DNA from: Bacillus mycoides | Lineage (GTDB): Bacteria; Bacillota; Bacilli; Bacillales; Bacillaceae_G | DNA: 64,000 nt | Assembly: GCF_001757995.1 (NCBI RefSeq) | Contig: NZ_LXLV01000027.1 | Span: 1-64,000, forward strand | Reading direction: 5' to 3' | In this document: positions 23,608 through 32,892 of the stretch, piece by piece | Position numbering within the stretch: position 1 is the stretch's first letter | How the letters are laid out: the number at the start of each line of letters is the position of its first letter | Translations under genes and position numbers: made by a program | Notes under the pieces: generated by a model | Told to the model about the DNA's origin: nothing | The model's input: the letters and a program-made list of their open reading frames with translations, nothing else | Databases searched by the model: none

Positions 23608-25705
23608 GTTTTACACCATACTTTCTTTTTATACGATCTTGCCGCCCAAAAATAATATTACCTTCTCTAATATTATTTAAGATGCCTTGATATCTGTTTA
23701 AATTTCGTACATGTTTCTCAACCATATCCTCACGATTATGCTGTTTAGCTATTTCTACAGCCCTCGTTGTTGTTTTTATGTGCAACTCATATTTTTCAAT
23801 ATCCAGCTCTGAAAATCCAATTGCCAAGTCTTTACAAGGACTACCACTATTACATGTCAAACAAGGCGGAGCTTCCATATGTGGGCAATCTCCTTTCAAT
23901 CGTGCATGACATGTTCCGTAAGGGTTGTCCATTGCATTTAATTTATGCTCTTGCCAGAGTGCTTGCAATATATCATCAGGAATATCTTCACCTGCATTAA
24001 TCTCTTGTACCTCACCGTTCAAATCAAAGCTGAAAACCCCTTGATTAATAACAGATTCGAACGCTTTCCGCTTAGTTTCATCCAATAGTTTTGCATACCG
24101 TAAAGTCATCTCAGGAGAAGCATGTGCTAATAATTCTTGTACCGTTAGAATATCTGTGCCTCCATTCAATAATTTCACAGCATATGTATGACGAAATTGA
24201 TGAGTTTTAAAACGAAATATATTACCATCTTCATCTACAATATGTTTCTTTTTTGCTAGTTCATTCAAGTGACTTCGAATCCAACCTTGGGTATATGGTT
24301 TACCTTTTCTTATACCCTGATATCTCACAAAAATATATCCTTCTGGATTATTATCTTGCGTACTATTTTCTTTGGAATATGAAATTAAAACCGAAAGAAT
24401 TTTTGCGAGATCCTCATCAATTGGAATTCGATGTCCTTTTACCTGTGTTTTTTCAATATCGGTTACAATGGAGTATTTACCATTCAATTGTACAAGGCAA
24501 TCTGTTGTAAGTTCCAACACATCTGAAATACGAAGTCCTGTTTTAAAAGCCACCCATACCACTGGTATAATGTCTTCAGGTAGGTCGTTAAGGTGAGCAA
24601 ATAATTGTTCCAGTACAAAATCAGGAATGTAATCAATTTGCCCAAAGGGCTTTTTTTTCACTCTAGGTTTGTCCCCTGGGAAAATTAATAATCGTACATC
24701 TGTATTTGGCGCAATGACATATTCGTATTTTTGAGCATCTCCCAAAAACTTATTTATACGTTTCAGCTCTTCTGATATATATCTTTCTAAAGGGTCAATC
24801 CCTTTATTTTTGGTGTCTTCATGCAACCATTGAATGTATTGTTCCATATGAGGTCTTTTGAGATCTTTCAAATCATTCCAAGTTGGTTCCAATGAAAATA
24901 TGAAAGTGAAAAATTTGGTTAAAGCCCTTACGTAAATTCTTGCTGTAGCAAACGAAAGATCGTTTCGTCCCATTAAACGTTGCTTGATATACTTTTTTGT
25001 GCTCTCTCTTATTTTCAACGGCTCTATTTTAGTAAAGTTGAGGTAATGCGCAGTTAAACTTTTGCTGTAATATATCCCATATTTCGTGTGTAAAATCCGT
25101 ACATCCCAACGGTCTTTCTCCCATTCATCACGAGAATCTGCTAACACCAAGAAGTTGGAATAAATGAGACGAAAATAAGTTGCTGCGGGGGATTTATGTG
25201 TATATTCTTCAAACATTATGGTCTTTGATGTCTTTGTTATAGGAATTCCTTGCTGTTTTAACCAAAACCACCATTCTCGTTCAGCCTTCTCCATATCTAA
25301 ATCAAATAAAGAGAAAAGATGGGGATATTTTACGTTAAGAAAAATAGATAATTTGTTTAATAATGCGGCTTTTGCATTAAAACCACTGCTTAGTGCCCAA
25401 TGTTCTTTAAATAATTTTTGATACCACACATATTTTATTTCAAGGTTAACAGTTGGACTATTTATTCGAAAATGCACATTTCGACGTTTTCCTTTGTAGT
25501 TATCCGCCATTTTCCGAAATTGAGGGATACTTTCTAAAAATTCGATGTTCCAACTGTCATTAATTAAAAAATAAGGTTCTTTCACATGGTTAGTAGTAAC
25601 AGATCCATCAGGTTGAATTATTTTTTCCATATAACTAGAGAGTTCATATTTTAATCGTTCATGAAAATTGACTTCTCCTATATTTGTTTGCTGTTTTCGA
25701 TTCAT
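23600..25705 (-). CDS. tnpB: Tn554-type transposase B (tyrosine recombinase)
   Basis: 701 residues from ATG 25705, which has GGTGG upstream. A long N-terminal region precedes a C-terminal tyrosine-recombinase domain: first Arg in KTGLRISDVLEL, HxxR in HQFRHTYAVKLL, the last His/Trp position in ELLAHASPEMTLRYAKL, where the Tyr is the nucleophile. After it a Cys-rich stretch occurs (CHARLKGDCPHMEAPPCLTCNSGSPC), probably zinc-binding, as in Tn554 TnpB. It works with TnpA in site-specific, duplication-free insertion. Confidence 0.88.
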   Translation of the reverse strand: MNRKQQTNIGEVNFHERLKYELSSYMEKIIQPDGSVTTNHVKEPYFLINDSWNIEFLESIPQFRKMADNYKGKRRNVHFRINSPTVNLEIKYVWYQKLFKEHWALSSGFNAKAALLNKLSIFLNVKYPHLFSLFDLDMEKAEREWWFWLKQQGIPITKTSKTIMFEEYTHKSPAATYFRLIYSNFLVLADSRDEWEKDRWDVRILHTKYGIYYSKSLTAHYLNFTKIEPLKIRESTKKYIKQRLMGRNDLSFATARIYVRALTKFFTFIFSLEPTWNDLKDLKRPHMEQYIQWLHEDTKNKGIDPLERYISEELKRINKFLGDAQKYEYVIAPNTDVRLLIFPGDKPRVKKKPFGQIDYIPDFVLEQLFAHLNDLPEDIIPVVWVAFKTGLRISDVLELTTDCLVQLNGKYSIVTDIEKTQVKGHRIPIDEDLAKILSVLISYSKENSTQDNNPEGYIFVRYQGIRKGKPYTQGWIRSHLNELAKKKHIVDEDGNIFRFKTHQFRHTYAVKLLNGGTDILTVQELLAHASPEMTLRYAKLLDETKRKAFESVINQGVFSFDLNGEVQEINAGEDIPDDILQALWQEHKLNAMDNPYGTCHARLKGDCPHMEAPPCLTCNSGSPCKDLAIGFSELDIEKYELHIKTTTRAVEIAKQHNREDMVEKHVRNLNRYQGILNNIREGNIIFGRQDRIKRKYGVKHG

Positions 25706-25716
25706 GTTTACCACCT

Positions 25717-26835
25717 TCAGCTTTTTTCGTCGATTTTGAATGCATCTTGCGCTTTTTCCCAATCCTTACGGATATCTTCCTCCGAAGGATGGAGATACAA
25801 ATTCATTGTTGTTTGAATTTGGGCATGTCCTAATCTCTCTTGTACCTGTTTGATGTCTTTTGTCTCCTGATAGTATATAGTTGCATGGGTATGTCGTAGC
25901 AGATGAGGGTGAATGTTAATTTTTGTTTTCTTTCGCAAGCGTTTGAAGAGAGATTCTACATCACTATAATTCATAGGTCTACCCACATTTCTCCCACATA
26001 GCTTAACAAAGACAAAGTTTGTTTTAATATCCAGTTCATCAATAATTTCATATAGATAATCATCATACAAATCCATTAGGTGTTGCGATACAAATATCTC
26101 TCGTTCTCCTGTTTTGAGCTTTGCACCATTCTCCAATTCTCCTCGATCCATCAAGCGAATCCGATGTCCATTTCTGTGGTCAAATATAAAGTCTTCTAAG
26201 AATAGAGAGAGAGCTTCTCCAATACGTAACCCTGTTTCAAACAGAAGTTGAATAAGGAAAGCATCTTGTATATTTGTAGTAGCTGTGAAAGTTTGTTGTA
26301 CTTGCTCTTTTGTGAGCACTTGAAGCTTTTTACGAGGCTCTTTTACTTTCAATACATTTCGGATAGAGGGCTTATTCTTATTGATATGATGTAGAAAACT
26401 CTTATATCGTGTTCTTCCTCCTGTATAAATCTGACGCATTAGTTTTTCATTCATGTCCTTAGCCAGTTCTTCGTTACGGTATAAATAATCATAAAAATTT
26501 GTAACGACAGTAACCGTTAAGTTTACTGTTTTTTCAGTCTTTTTAGATTTTACGGGTGAAAAAGACGTTACATTTAAACTGGTATATGGATGACGTAACC
26601 ATCCAACAAAATCTGCTAGATCTTCTAATTTTATATCTTTGTAATCTTTTTCAGTTTCTCTTAAATATACAAAGTATTGTTTCAAAGCAAAACAGTATGT
26701 CTTTTGAGTATTCCTACTTTTCCCTGTGCTATCCAAATATTTGAGATATTTTACAACAGGAACAATCGGAATCCCCCTCTCATCTACTAACATGTATTTT
26801 TTACTTTCCTCTAGGATAACCTCTTGTACTCGCAT
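25717..26835 (-). CDS. tnpA: Tn554-type transposase A (tyrosine recombinase)
   Basis: 372 residues. N-terminal SAM-like DNA-binding domain (GKSRNTQKTYCFALKQYFVYL), then catalytic Arg in LFETGLRIGEALSL (~206-219), HLLRHTHATIYY (~315) and LGHAQIQTTMNLYLHP with the Tyr nucleophile (~351). The GAGGGGC ribosome-binding site precedes ATG 26835. It is the first gene of the tnpABC operon and lies ~220 bases from the right end of the element, as in Tn554. Complete and apparently functional. Confidence 0.88.
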   Translation of the reverse strand: MRVQEVILEESKKYMLVDERGIPIVPVVKYLKYLDSTGKSRNTQKTYCFALKQYFVYLRETEKDYKDIKLEDLADFVGWLRHPYTSLNVTSFSPVKSKKTEKTVNLTVTVVTNFYDYLYRNEELAKDMNEKLMRQIYTGGRTRYKSFLHHINKNKPSIRNVLKVKEPRKKLQVLTKEQVQQTFTATTNIQDAFLIQLLFETGLRIGEALSLFLEDFIFDHRNGHRIRLMDRGELENGAKLKTGEREIFVSQHLMDLYDDYLYEIIDELDIKTNFVFVKLCGRNVGRPMNYSDVESLFKRLRKKTKINIHPHLLRHTHATIYYQETKDIKQVQERLGHAQIQTTMNLYLHPSEEDIRKDWEKAQDAFKIDEKS

Positions 26836-27056
26836 AGAGCCCCTCCCATAGATTTCATACTAACCCTAATAATTAATTTTACACCATCACTCTTATAAAG
26901 GTTACTTTCTAACTATGAAGAAAAAATCTCTGTTACATTTTAAACATAATACACTAGATTATTTACCTACAGTTAATAATTATATAATGTGTAAAAAAAA
27001 GAATAATAGACTCATATATTAAACATAGTATTCGCTTTTCATTGTAGTATAGTTAA

Positions 27057-27350
27057 CCATTCGCAGCAATGCCAGAACAGTTTGCTGGTATTCGTGAAAT
27101 CATTAAGGAGAAAAACAAAGTAACTCGGCCGATCTTAACCGCTGAAGAAAAAGAACTGATTGAGAACATGTTGTTATGTTCCTTATTATCTGAAGAAAAA
27201 ATACTAATTACATATTATGAAGATGGTTATTTGCTCTCTAACTATATGACTGTTGTTGGTATTGACCAGCAAAATAGTGCTGTCATATGTACCGATGCTT
27301 TTTATAATAAGATGACACTACGATTTTCTAATATAATAGACGTAAAATAG
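27057..27350 (+). pseudogene. yolD: YolD-like gene, 3' part
   Basis: After the CCATT repeat the frame reads AAMPEQFAGIREIIKEKNKV and continues to the end of a YolD-like protein (DGYLLSNYMTVVGIDQQNS, IIDVK). It is the separated C-terminal ~95 residues. An internal ATG at 27069 has no clear ribosome-binding site, though a fragment could still be made. YolD-like proteins belong to SOS polymerase operons; their function is not settled. Confidence 0.85.
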
Positions 27351-27400
27351 AATAGATTTAAGTGATTAGGTCTGAATTTTTATAAAGGAGTGTATAAAAA

Positions 27401-27775
27401 ATGCAAGGGAATCAGATAAGAAAGAATACAGCAAGAGCAGTTATTCATAATGATATAAATAACTATCCCTATTTAAGTATACCTATGATTATCACTGAAA
27501 AAGATGGAATAATTTACGAGGTTTTAAGCGCTGGTTTTCATAATAATGATGCAGTAGCAATGATAACAACGGCCGGTTTCGCTACAACTAGGGCAAATAC
27601 ACCGATCATATCAATAAAAAACAATGATGGTAGCATTCAAGTATACCGCTTACCTTTAGAACTTGAATATTGGGTGCTTTCTTGTATGCTTGCTGCTTCA
27701 ACAGGAAAAAATCCGTTCCCATGTAAAGTTGCTTTTGGAATCGTTGACACTAAATTTCATGTGGAATTCAAGTGA
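27401..27775 (+). CDS. Hypothetical 124-aa protein downstream of yolD
   Basis: A soluble protein of unknown family (SIPMIITEKDGIIYEVLSAG, MITTAGFATTRANTPIISI). AAAGGAG lies 12 bases before ATG. It follows the yolD 3' part by 50 bases and ends at a terminator, so it was probably the third gene of the LexA-controlled uvrX-yolD operon before the transposon cut it off from that promoter. Confidence 0.6.
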   Translation: MQGNQIRKNTARAVIHNDINNYPYLSIPMIITEKDGIIYEVLSAGFHNNDAVAMITTAGFATTRANTPIISIKNNDGSIQVYRLPLELEYWVLSCMLAASTGKNPFPCKVAFGIVDTKFHVEFK

Positions 27776-27805
27776 AAAAGGAGCAAATTAATTTGCTCCT
27801 TTTTA
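27776..27805. terminator. Terminator of the former uvrX operon
   Basis: AAAAAGGAGCAAATT and its exact complement, 15-bp arms with no spacer, starting inside the last base-pairs of the 124-aa gene and followed by T-rich DNA. 27806-27991 shows nothing more. Confidence 0.8.
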
Positions 27806-27991
27806 TTTCTAAAGAGGTGATAATCGTCTTTATGGTGACCCTATCAGTCAAAGTTTCAATTGAAATAAGTAATATTTTAACTAACTCCTATTCTTTATCT
27901 TCTGGAACGGCTTCATTAAATTCATTTTCTTTTGTTAGAATTTCGTAAATACGGTTTGTAAATCTTTTCACCAGAATCGTTTCCGTACTCT

Positions 27992-28839
27992 CTATTGATT
28001 CACTGCTTTTGCTACAAGGGCAGCATATGCTTCTGCACCTGCTTTCGTTAAATGTACGCCATCTGGTTCAAAGTATGCCTGATTTCCGGCACTTGCTGCA
28101 TACCAATCGACTAACACCACATTTTTGTAAGCTGATGCTGCTTCTTTTAACTTCTCATTCACCAACGATTCCCACGGACGTGGTACTCTCGTATTAATTA
28201 ATATAATTTTACGTTCATCCCCAATCACTTTTATTAATGATACTAATTGCTCCTTAGTAAAGGCTCCATTTGTACCTAATCCAATAATGACATGATTTCC
28301 TAAATCCCCCTCATTCTTTAGCTGTTCCACAGCAGGGATTGCTTTGGACATTTGCCGCCCTATTTCCGCATCAATCCTAATATTAGGAAAAGTATTTTTT
28401 AAATACGGAGCAATATCAATCATAATTGAATCTCCTACAGCTGTAACTGTTAGAGGGTCTTTAGGCTGTGCAGGAATCGCTTCTTTTTGTTCTTCTTTAT
28501 TTTGAGGTGGTTCATTAGCTGGTTTATCCCAAACTGCAACGGGATGTTTAGCCTGCTCTTCTTGCACTGCTTCCACCTTATCTTTTGGAGGATTCTCCTT
28601 TGCTTTACTAGCTGTTGTTAATCCAAAAGTAGCTATCGAAGAAATAAATACTGCACATATTAAAGCTAACTTACCACTTACAGTTAAGTTTCTTATTTTC
28701 AAGTTCTTAATCCGAATATTCTTCAATGCGCCTTTTCGTATTGGATTTTCAATAAACTTCCACGAAATTTGTGCAATAACTATAATTAGGAGAAATTGAA
28801 AAATTGCTCTTGTAATCGAAAACTCTCCAGCATTTACAT
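27992..28839 (-). pseudogene. OatA-like peptidoglycan O-acetyltransferase, N-terminally truncated
   Basis: The readable part begins with the last membrane segment of an acyltransferase-3 domain (SWKFIENPIRKGALKN). It then has another helix, a Pro/Lys-rich linker, and a complete SGNH/GDSL esterase domain: VGDSIM (Ser nucleophile), GLGTNG and DGVHLT (Asp/His). Intact OatA-type proteins are ~600 residues; the first ~300 are gone. No in-frame start follows the YrrS-like gene, which ends 10 bases upstream, so the join is a deletion junction and translation is unlikely. Confidence 0.75.
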
Positions 28840-28848
28840 TTCTCTTAT

Positions 28849-29550
28849 TTATTTTACCACTTGAACAGATACTGGTTTCCAACCCTGATTCTCTACCCAA
28901 TCAATATCAACCTTATATTTTTTATTACTTTGCTTATCTCGTACATTACCGTAAGCTTTATTATTACCACTATTCCCAATAAAATCAAAAATCAATTGAC
29001 TCTCTGGAACATCAACAGCATATGAAATTGCTTTTTTCATCTCATTCCAATCTACTGTTCCTTCTTTAAATTTCATTGCAGGTTTTGCTCCTTGCTCTGT
29101 ACCAATTGGCTTCCAAGAAGGATTAGTTTGAGAACCCTTTTCTTGAGATATCGTTTTTTCTCCCTCTTTATTTTCATTTTCGTTCGTTTTTACAGGTTCT
29201 TCTACTTTTTGTTTCTCTTCTAAATGTGCTGTTTCTTTATCTTCGTTTTTCTTTTCTTCTATCTTTGCCGCTTCTTTATCTTCGTTTTTCTTTTCTTCTA
29301 TCTTTGCTGCTTCTTTATCTTCGTTTTTCTTTTCTTCTATCTTTGCTGCTTCTTTATCTTCGTTTTTCTTTTCTTCTATCTTTGTTGCTTTCTTTTCTTG
29401 AGCAATTGCTTTCTTTGATGTATCAGAAGTGAAAAACAACTGATATGTCACTATGCCAACTGTTACTAATACCACACTAAATGCGATATTAAATATCCCC
29501 TTATTACGACGATTTTGTTGTTTTGCTTGAAACCTGCTTCCTTGTCCCAT
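28849..29550 (-). CDS. YrrS-like (DUF1510) membrane-anchored protein with tandem repeats
   Basis: 233 residues: basic N-terminus (GSRFQAKQQNRRNKG), one membrane anchor (FNIAFSVVLVTVGIVTYQLFF), four tandem 13-residue repeats of AAKIEEKKNEDKE (res ~55-107), a charged linker, then a conserved C-terminal domain (WKPIGTEQG...VDWNEMKKAISYA...WVENQGWKPVSVQVV) typical of the DUF1510/YrrS family. YrrS is encoded next to a penicillin-binding protein in Bacillus; here it precedes a broken oatA. The repeats form a highly charged helix. GGAGG precedes ATG 29550. Confidence 0.8.
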   Translation of the reverse strand: MGQGSRFQAKQQNRRNKGIFNIAFSVVLVTVGIVTYQLFFTSDTSKKAIAQEKKATKIEEKKNEDKEAAKIEEKKNEDKEAAKIEEKKNEDKEAAKIEEKKNEDKETAHLEEKQKVEEPVKTNENENKEGEKTISQEKGSQTNPSWKPIGTEQGAKPAMKFKEGTVDWNEMKKAISYAVDVPESQLIFDFIGNSGNNKAYGNVRDKQSNKKYKVDIDWVENQGWKPVSVQVVK

Positions 29551-30603
29551 TTTTCAAACCTCCGTGTTTATTTTCGCCACTAATCTTTACGTATTGTTCC
29601 TAAGAATCTTAATGTTTTTATTAAATAATAAAAATGAACTACACTTCCCATACAGAATTCCATATAAAAATAATAAAATTCATGCTTTTTCAAGTATCTG
29701 ACATATGTTATTCAAAAATAGTTTAATAAATTAAAGATTGATAAGTTTCTGTACTTAAGTTTACTTTTTAACAATTAAGCCTCTTCTTCACCGATTTATA
29801 ATTTTTAAAATCAAATACCCTCTTTAGTTTGCGCTTTCCAATGGATATGCCGTAAAATCAAAAGAGATTTTACCTCTTTTACCTTCTTTTCAGAATAGCT
29901 TTCGCCACTAGGGAATTCTATTATTCCTAATTTAACCTTTAATTCGCTTTCATGACAAAACGAATCTTTATGAAGTCCCCTTATCTTTTGTATAAAGCGC
30001 CTTTATTTTTTTCTATATAGAGCATTATTTCTTTTTTTATAACCTTCTTAAAAGCTTCTTCTCTACTGTAAAAGTCATTTAAACTATACAATCCATACCA
30101 TTTAATATGTAATGTCTCTATTAATTCCACCTCGTTTTCCAGACAATACTATTATTTCTGAATATTTTATTTATTACGAATACACATTCCCGCTTACTTG
30201 AATTAAAAATTGCGCTTTTCTATAATACATTTTATCGTTAATAACTTCAATAATGAATATGTACATATGTAGCATTGAATGGATGCAAAAAAACATAGAA
30301 ATTTAATCTTTCTACGTTTTTCCTAACTTCAGATTATTTTACTATTTAAAAATCTTCCTTCCATTTCACTTTGTAATCGAATTCAAAACCATTTTTTTGA
30401 CAGATCCTTTTTTATGAACCAATATCACAACAGTACCACATTTACCTTAATTTGTTGATTAAACTAATTTTCTCTGATAGCTAAATAAGAAAAAAACGAA
30501 GTCACAGACAGATTTCAATTCATCATAAAAAAACGGTACGACTTTATTTCAAAACTACACTTATGACTATTTGGTTGAGTGATCGATACGTCAATATATC
30601 TTA
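29551..30603. other. Long gene-poor stretch with one decayed gene
   Basis: AT-rich DNA. The only coding trace is the frameshifted minus-strand pseudogene at 29812-30147. A 24-base sequence at 30536-30559 (GTACGACTTTATTTCAAAAC and four more bases) recurs with three or so changes at 35514-35537. No promoters or RNAs are evident. Confidence 0.4.
29812..30147 (-). pseudogene. Frameshifted gene remnant of unknown family
   Basis: Two consecutive frames on the minus strand read as one former protein: first VELIETLHIKWYGLYSLNDF, EEAFKKVIKKEIMLYIEKNK, then after a frameshift near 29995, KLGIIEFPSGESYSEKKVKE and SLLILRHIHWKAQTKEGI, ending at 29812. Amino-acid composition is protein-like in both halves. 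The style (WYGLYSL plus GIIEFPSGES) recalls GIY-YIG-type small nucleases, but I cannot confirm this. Confidence 0.45.
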
Positions 30604-30637
30604 AAAAGGAGCTCTCTTGATAAAGAGAGCTCCTTTT
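30604..30637. terminator. Terminator hairpin
   Basis: AAAAGGAGCTCTCTT and its complement with a short loop, followed by T-rich DNA, immediately downstream of the 34-codon gene at 30639. Confidence 0.75.
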
Positions 30638-30638
30638 C

Positions 30639-30743
30639 TTATTTCTTCTTCTTTTCTGTCGGTTGGCTTTGTTTAGCGAAATTAGACGAATCATCGAAAT
30701 TCGGTTGTTTTTTACCAGCATTATTACTTCTACCTTTTCCCAT
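30639..30743 (-). CDS. 34-aa basic hydrophilic protein, minor-SASP-like
   Basis: The frame starts MGKGRSNNAGKKQPNFDDSS and ends in QPTEKKKK. It is Lys/Asn/Gln-rich with no hydrophobic stretch, like the minor small acid-soluble spore proteins. A strong GAGGGGAGGTG site precedes ATG and a terminator follows directly, so it is probably a real gene. The family name is a guess from composition. Confidence 0.55.
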   Translation of the reverse strand: MGKGRSNNAGKKQPNFDDSSNFAKQSQPTEKKKK

Positions 30744-30894
30744 ATGTAATGCACCTCCCCTCGTCCTTACTATTCCCAATAAAAAAATCCTCTTGCATCC
30801 AAGATAATTTTTTATTAGGCTCTTATTAATAATGTCCAAGTGGTGTATACCCATCTAAAAATCTAAAGAATCATATATATGGCTAAAACAAAAA

Positions 30895-31380
30895 ATGGCT
30901 GAGGTTTTTAGGATAGAATTACAAATTGGTTTATTTTCAAAAACTGATGTAATTAATTGGGCTGATCAAACTATTGAAACACTAGATAGTCCTGCTAATG
31001 AAATTATTGACGTTTCTTTATCCAGTAATGATAAATTGGTCGATATTGCATCTAAATTAAAAAACATAAAGGGAAGATATGATGAAAAATTACCAGTGAA
31101 AATTATACTGGGACTTTTATATGAGAAATTTATTATAACTGGAGAAAATGCATTGAAAATAAAACCATTTATATTTAAATTAGTACATAATAATTGCTGT
31201 GAAGGGTTCTATAATGTAGATAAACAGCTGTATAATTTTAATGAGGAAATAAATTTAGCCGAAGATAATATATATGGGAATCTAGAAGATATTAGCCAAG
31301 AAATAAAAGAGTTTTTATCTATTTATAAAGATTTTAGTATGTATTTTCATTTACCTTATGGTGTGCTAAATGATGAATAA
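30895..31380 (+). CDS. Hypothetical protein, immunity-protein-like
   Basis: 161 residues, acidic and soluble, starting MAEVFRIELQIGLFSKTDVI. There is no convincing ribosome-binding site before the ATG, so it may be 5' truncated. The size, acidity and the following co-oriented acidic gene resemble immunity genes stored downstream of polymorphic toxins (LXG/Rhs type), but no toxin gene is present. Unrecognised family. Confidence 0.5.
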   Translation: MAEVFRIELQIGLFSKTDVINWADQTIETLDSPANEIIDVSLSSNDKLVDIASKLKNIKGRYDEKLPVKIILGLLYEKFIITGENALKIKPFIFKLVHNNCCEGFYNVDKQLYNFNEEINLAEDNIYGNLEDISQEIKEFLSIYKDFSMYFHLPYGVLNDE

Positions 31381-31412
31381 AAACAACAGGTCTCAAAGAC
31401 TCTTAGAACTTC

Positions 31413-31835
31413 TTGAAGCAAATAGAAAAAAGTATAAACCTACTCGGTGCTTTATATGACGAATGCGTCTGCGTGTTAGGTGCGGAAGCTAAAGAATTAT
31501 CTCCTGAAAGAGGATCAGAAATATACAAATTATTAAATGACTCATACCCTTTTGAATGGTGGGGACGAATCAATTGGAATATGGTTGCCCTTAAACATGC
31601 CATTGACTCCATGGATCAAATATCTCATCTTATCCCATTGGAAAGTAAAATCTATATCCTATGGAGTACTGGACCTGCTCCCATTCTCTATGCAAATTCA
31701 AACGATATATTACGTAATATTGACGATGTTACGGCGGTTGGTAGCGACACTTATCTTTTTTGTCCAAATAATTTTGTTATAGAATTTTACCATGAAGGTG
31801 AAATCATCATTGGTTTTGGAAAAGACCGTATTTAA
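31413..31835 (+). CDS. CDI/polymorphic-toxin immunity-like protein
   Basis: 140 residues from a TTG start (KQIEKSINLLGALYDECVCV), with aromatic-rich core WWGRINWNMVALKHAID and C-terminal FVIEFYHEGEIIIGFG. This resembles small single-domain immunity proteins of contact-dependent toxins (inference from style). An earlier ATG in another frame at 31369-31372 reads MNKNNRSQRLLELLEANRKK and stops, so translation may be coupled through it. It is 33 bases after the preceding gene. Confidence 0.5.
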   Translation: MKQIEKSINLLGALYDECVCVLGAEAKELSPERGSEIYKLLNDSYPFEWWGRINWNMVALKHAIDSMDQISHLIPLESKIYILWSTGPAPILYANSNDILRNIDDVTAVGSDTYLFCPNNFVIEFYHEGEIIIGFGKDRI

Positions 31836-32006
31836 CGGCCAACATACAAAGAAAATTGAAGGAATTTTTTTGTTTCTAGATATATTGATGCTGATAATGA
31901 TGTTTTATGTAAACTTAATATGAATACCTTATGCAATCAAAATACCTTTCATCATCTATATTCTTGATGTGGTACAATCTGGATATAAGGTAGAGGGAGA
32001 TAGACA

Positions 32007-32234
32007 ATGAAAGAAATCATTAAAGAGATTGTTTCCACAAGCAAAAGATACAAAGTTCAAGTTATCAAACGAAATGATGGTTTTTACACTACAGAAGTTT
32101 TTGCCTGGTTTGAGGATTACGGATATGAGTATTGAGCTCCTATTAAGCAGGGGTTATCGTTAATTGATACAGAAAAACATGCCATATCCATAGCAATGGA
32201 ACACTTAAAAGTGTATTCAGGTGAGAGTAATTAG
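32007..32234 (+). pseudogene. 75-codon gene with a nonsense mutation
   Basis: ATG with GAGGGAGA upstream; reads MKEIIKEIVSTSKRYKVQVI, then FAWFEDYGYEY, TGA at codon 43 (32133-32135), then APIKQGLSLIDTEKHAISIA to a TAG at 32232. The coding sense continues smoothly across the TGA, which most likely was TGG (Trp). Either only a 42-residue peptide is made or the gene is dead. A terminator follows at 32285. Confidence 0.6.
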
Positions 32235-32284
32235 TGGGGATCAGCCGAGATTTATTTCATTTATCAAGGTTCACTTTAGTAAAT

Positions 32285-32327
32285 AAAAAGGCCAGTTAGC
32301 CCTTATAATGGACTAACTAGCCTTTTT
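32285..32327. terminator. Terminator
   Basis: AAAAAGGC-CA-GTTAG pairs with CTAACTAGCCTTTTT across a 14-base loop. 32328-32552 is AT-rich with no gene seen. Confidence 0.7.
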
Positions 32328-32552
32328 ATTATTTTTTCCTTTTCACATATGTTTCTCATGCAATCTTCGTTCAGAGAATTCGATAAATTCTTCTAGCTTT
32401 TGTTTTTCTAAAACCGATACGAAAATATACACTAACTAAATTTTTACAAAAAGGAATGGAATTGATTCTATTTTTGGTAAATATTTTTATAAATATTACG
32501 ATACACGAAATTACTATATTAATTTTAATAAAAGTCCCTTGAAAGGAGCCAC

Positions 32553-32831
32553 TTATTTTACAAGGTACTGTTCTACTTCTTTTATTAATAGTTCTGCGCC
32601 TTCTGGACTTAATGTTATCTTACCGTTTGCTAATGATATGTTACGATTTGATACCTCTCCTGTTAATGCACAAACGCCACCGGGCTGATATTTCTGTAAA
32701 ACAATGTCTTCACCTTCTACAAAGATCTCTAATGGTGATTTTTCTTTAATACCTAGCGTATTTCTAAGTTCCTTTGGAATTACCACACGCCCTAAATCAT
32801 CTACTTTTCTAGTCACTCCGGTTGCTTTCAT
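32553..32831 (-). CDS. abrB: AbrB-family transition-state regulator
   Basis: 92 residues. The swapped-hairpin DNA-binding domain is complete: MKATGVTRKVDDLGRVVIPK, ELRNTLGIKEKSPLEIFVEG, ALTGEV. The C-terminal dimerisation part differs from chromosomal AbrB but has the usual length. AbrB proteins repress stationary-phase, sporulation and toxin genes during growth. A plasmid copy could tie plasmid gene expression to growth phase. The start follows GGGGAAAGATG. Confidence 0.92.
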   Translation of the reverse strand: MKATGVTRKVDDLGRVVIPKELRNTLGIKEKSPLEIFVEGEDIVLQKYQPGGVCALTGEVSNRNISLANGKITLSPEGAELLIKEVEQYLVK

Positions 32832-32892
32832 CTAGCATCTTTCCCCATTTCATTATCAATTGGACCCAAGTTATTCTCCACTATTATAACAA

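Larger units (their letters stand above)
17451..27061 (-). mobile_element. Tn554-family transposon carrying cadmium and thiol/copper genes
   Basis: A 9.6-kb element bounded by CCATT at 17446-17450 and 27057-27061. It carries tnpA, tnpB and tnpC at one end, as in Tn554: two tyrosine recombinases plus a small helical accessory protein. Cargo, all on the same strand, is cadC, cadA, a Sco protein, BdbD, BdbC and a PCYCGC lipoprotein. Removing it restores the yolD reading frame exactly, which proves the boundaries to within the 5-bp repeat. Tn554 itself is site-specific for radC; this relative sits in yolD. Confidence 0.85.

Noticed and set aside
29224-29432. Plus-strand frames with repeating FLFFYLRFSF-type hydrophobic peptides.
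   Set aside because: They are antisense shadows of the Lys/Glu tandem repeats of the YrrS-like gene and have no ribosome-binding site.
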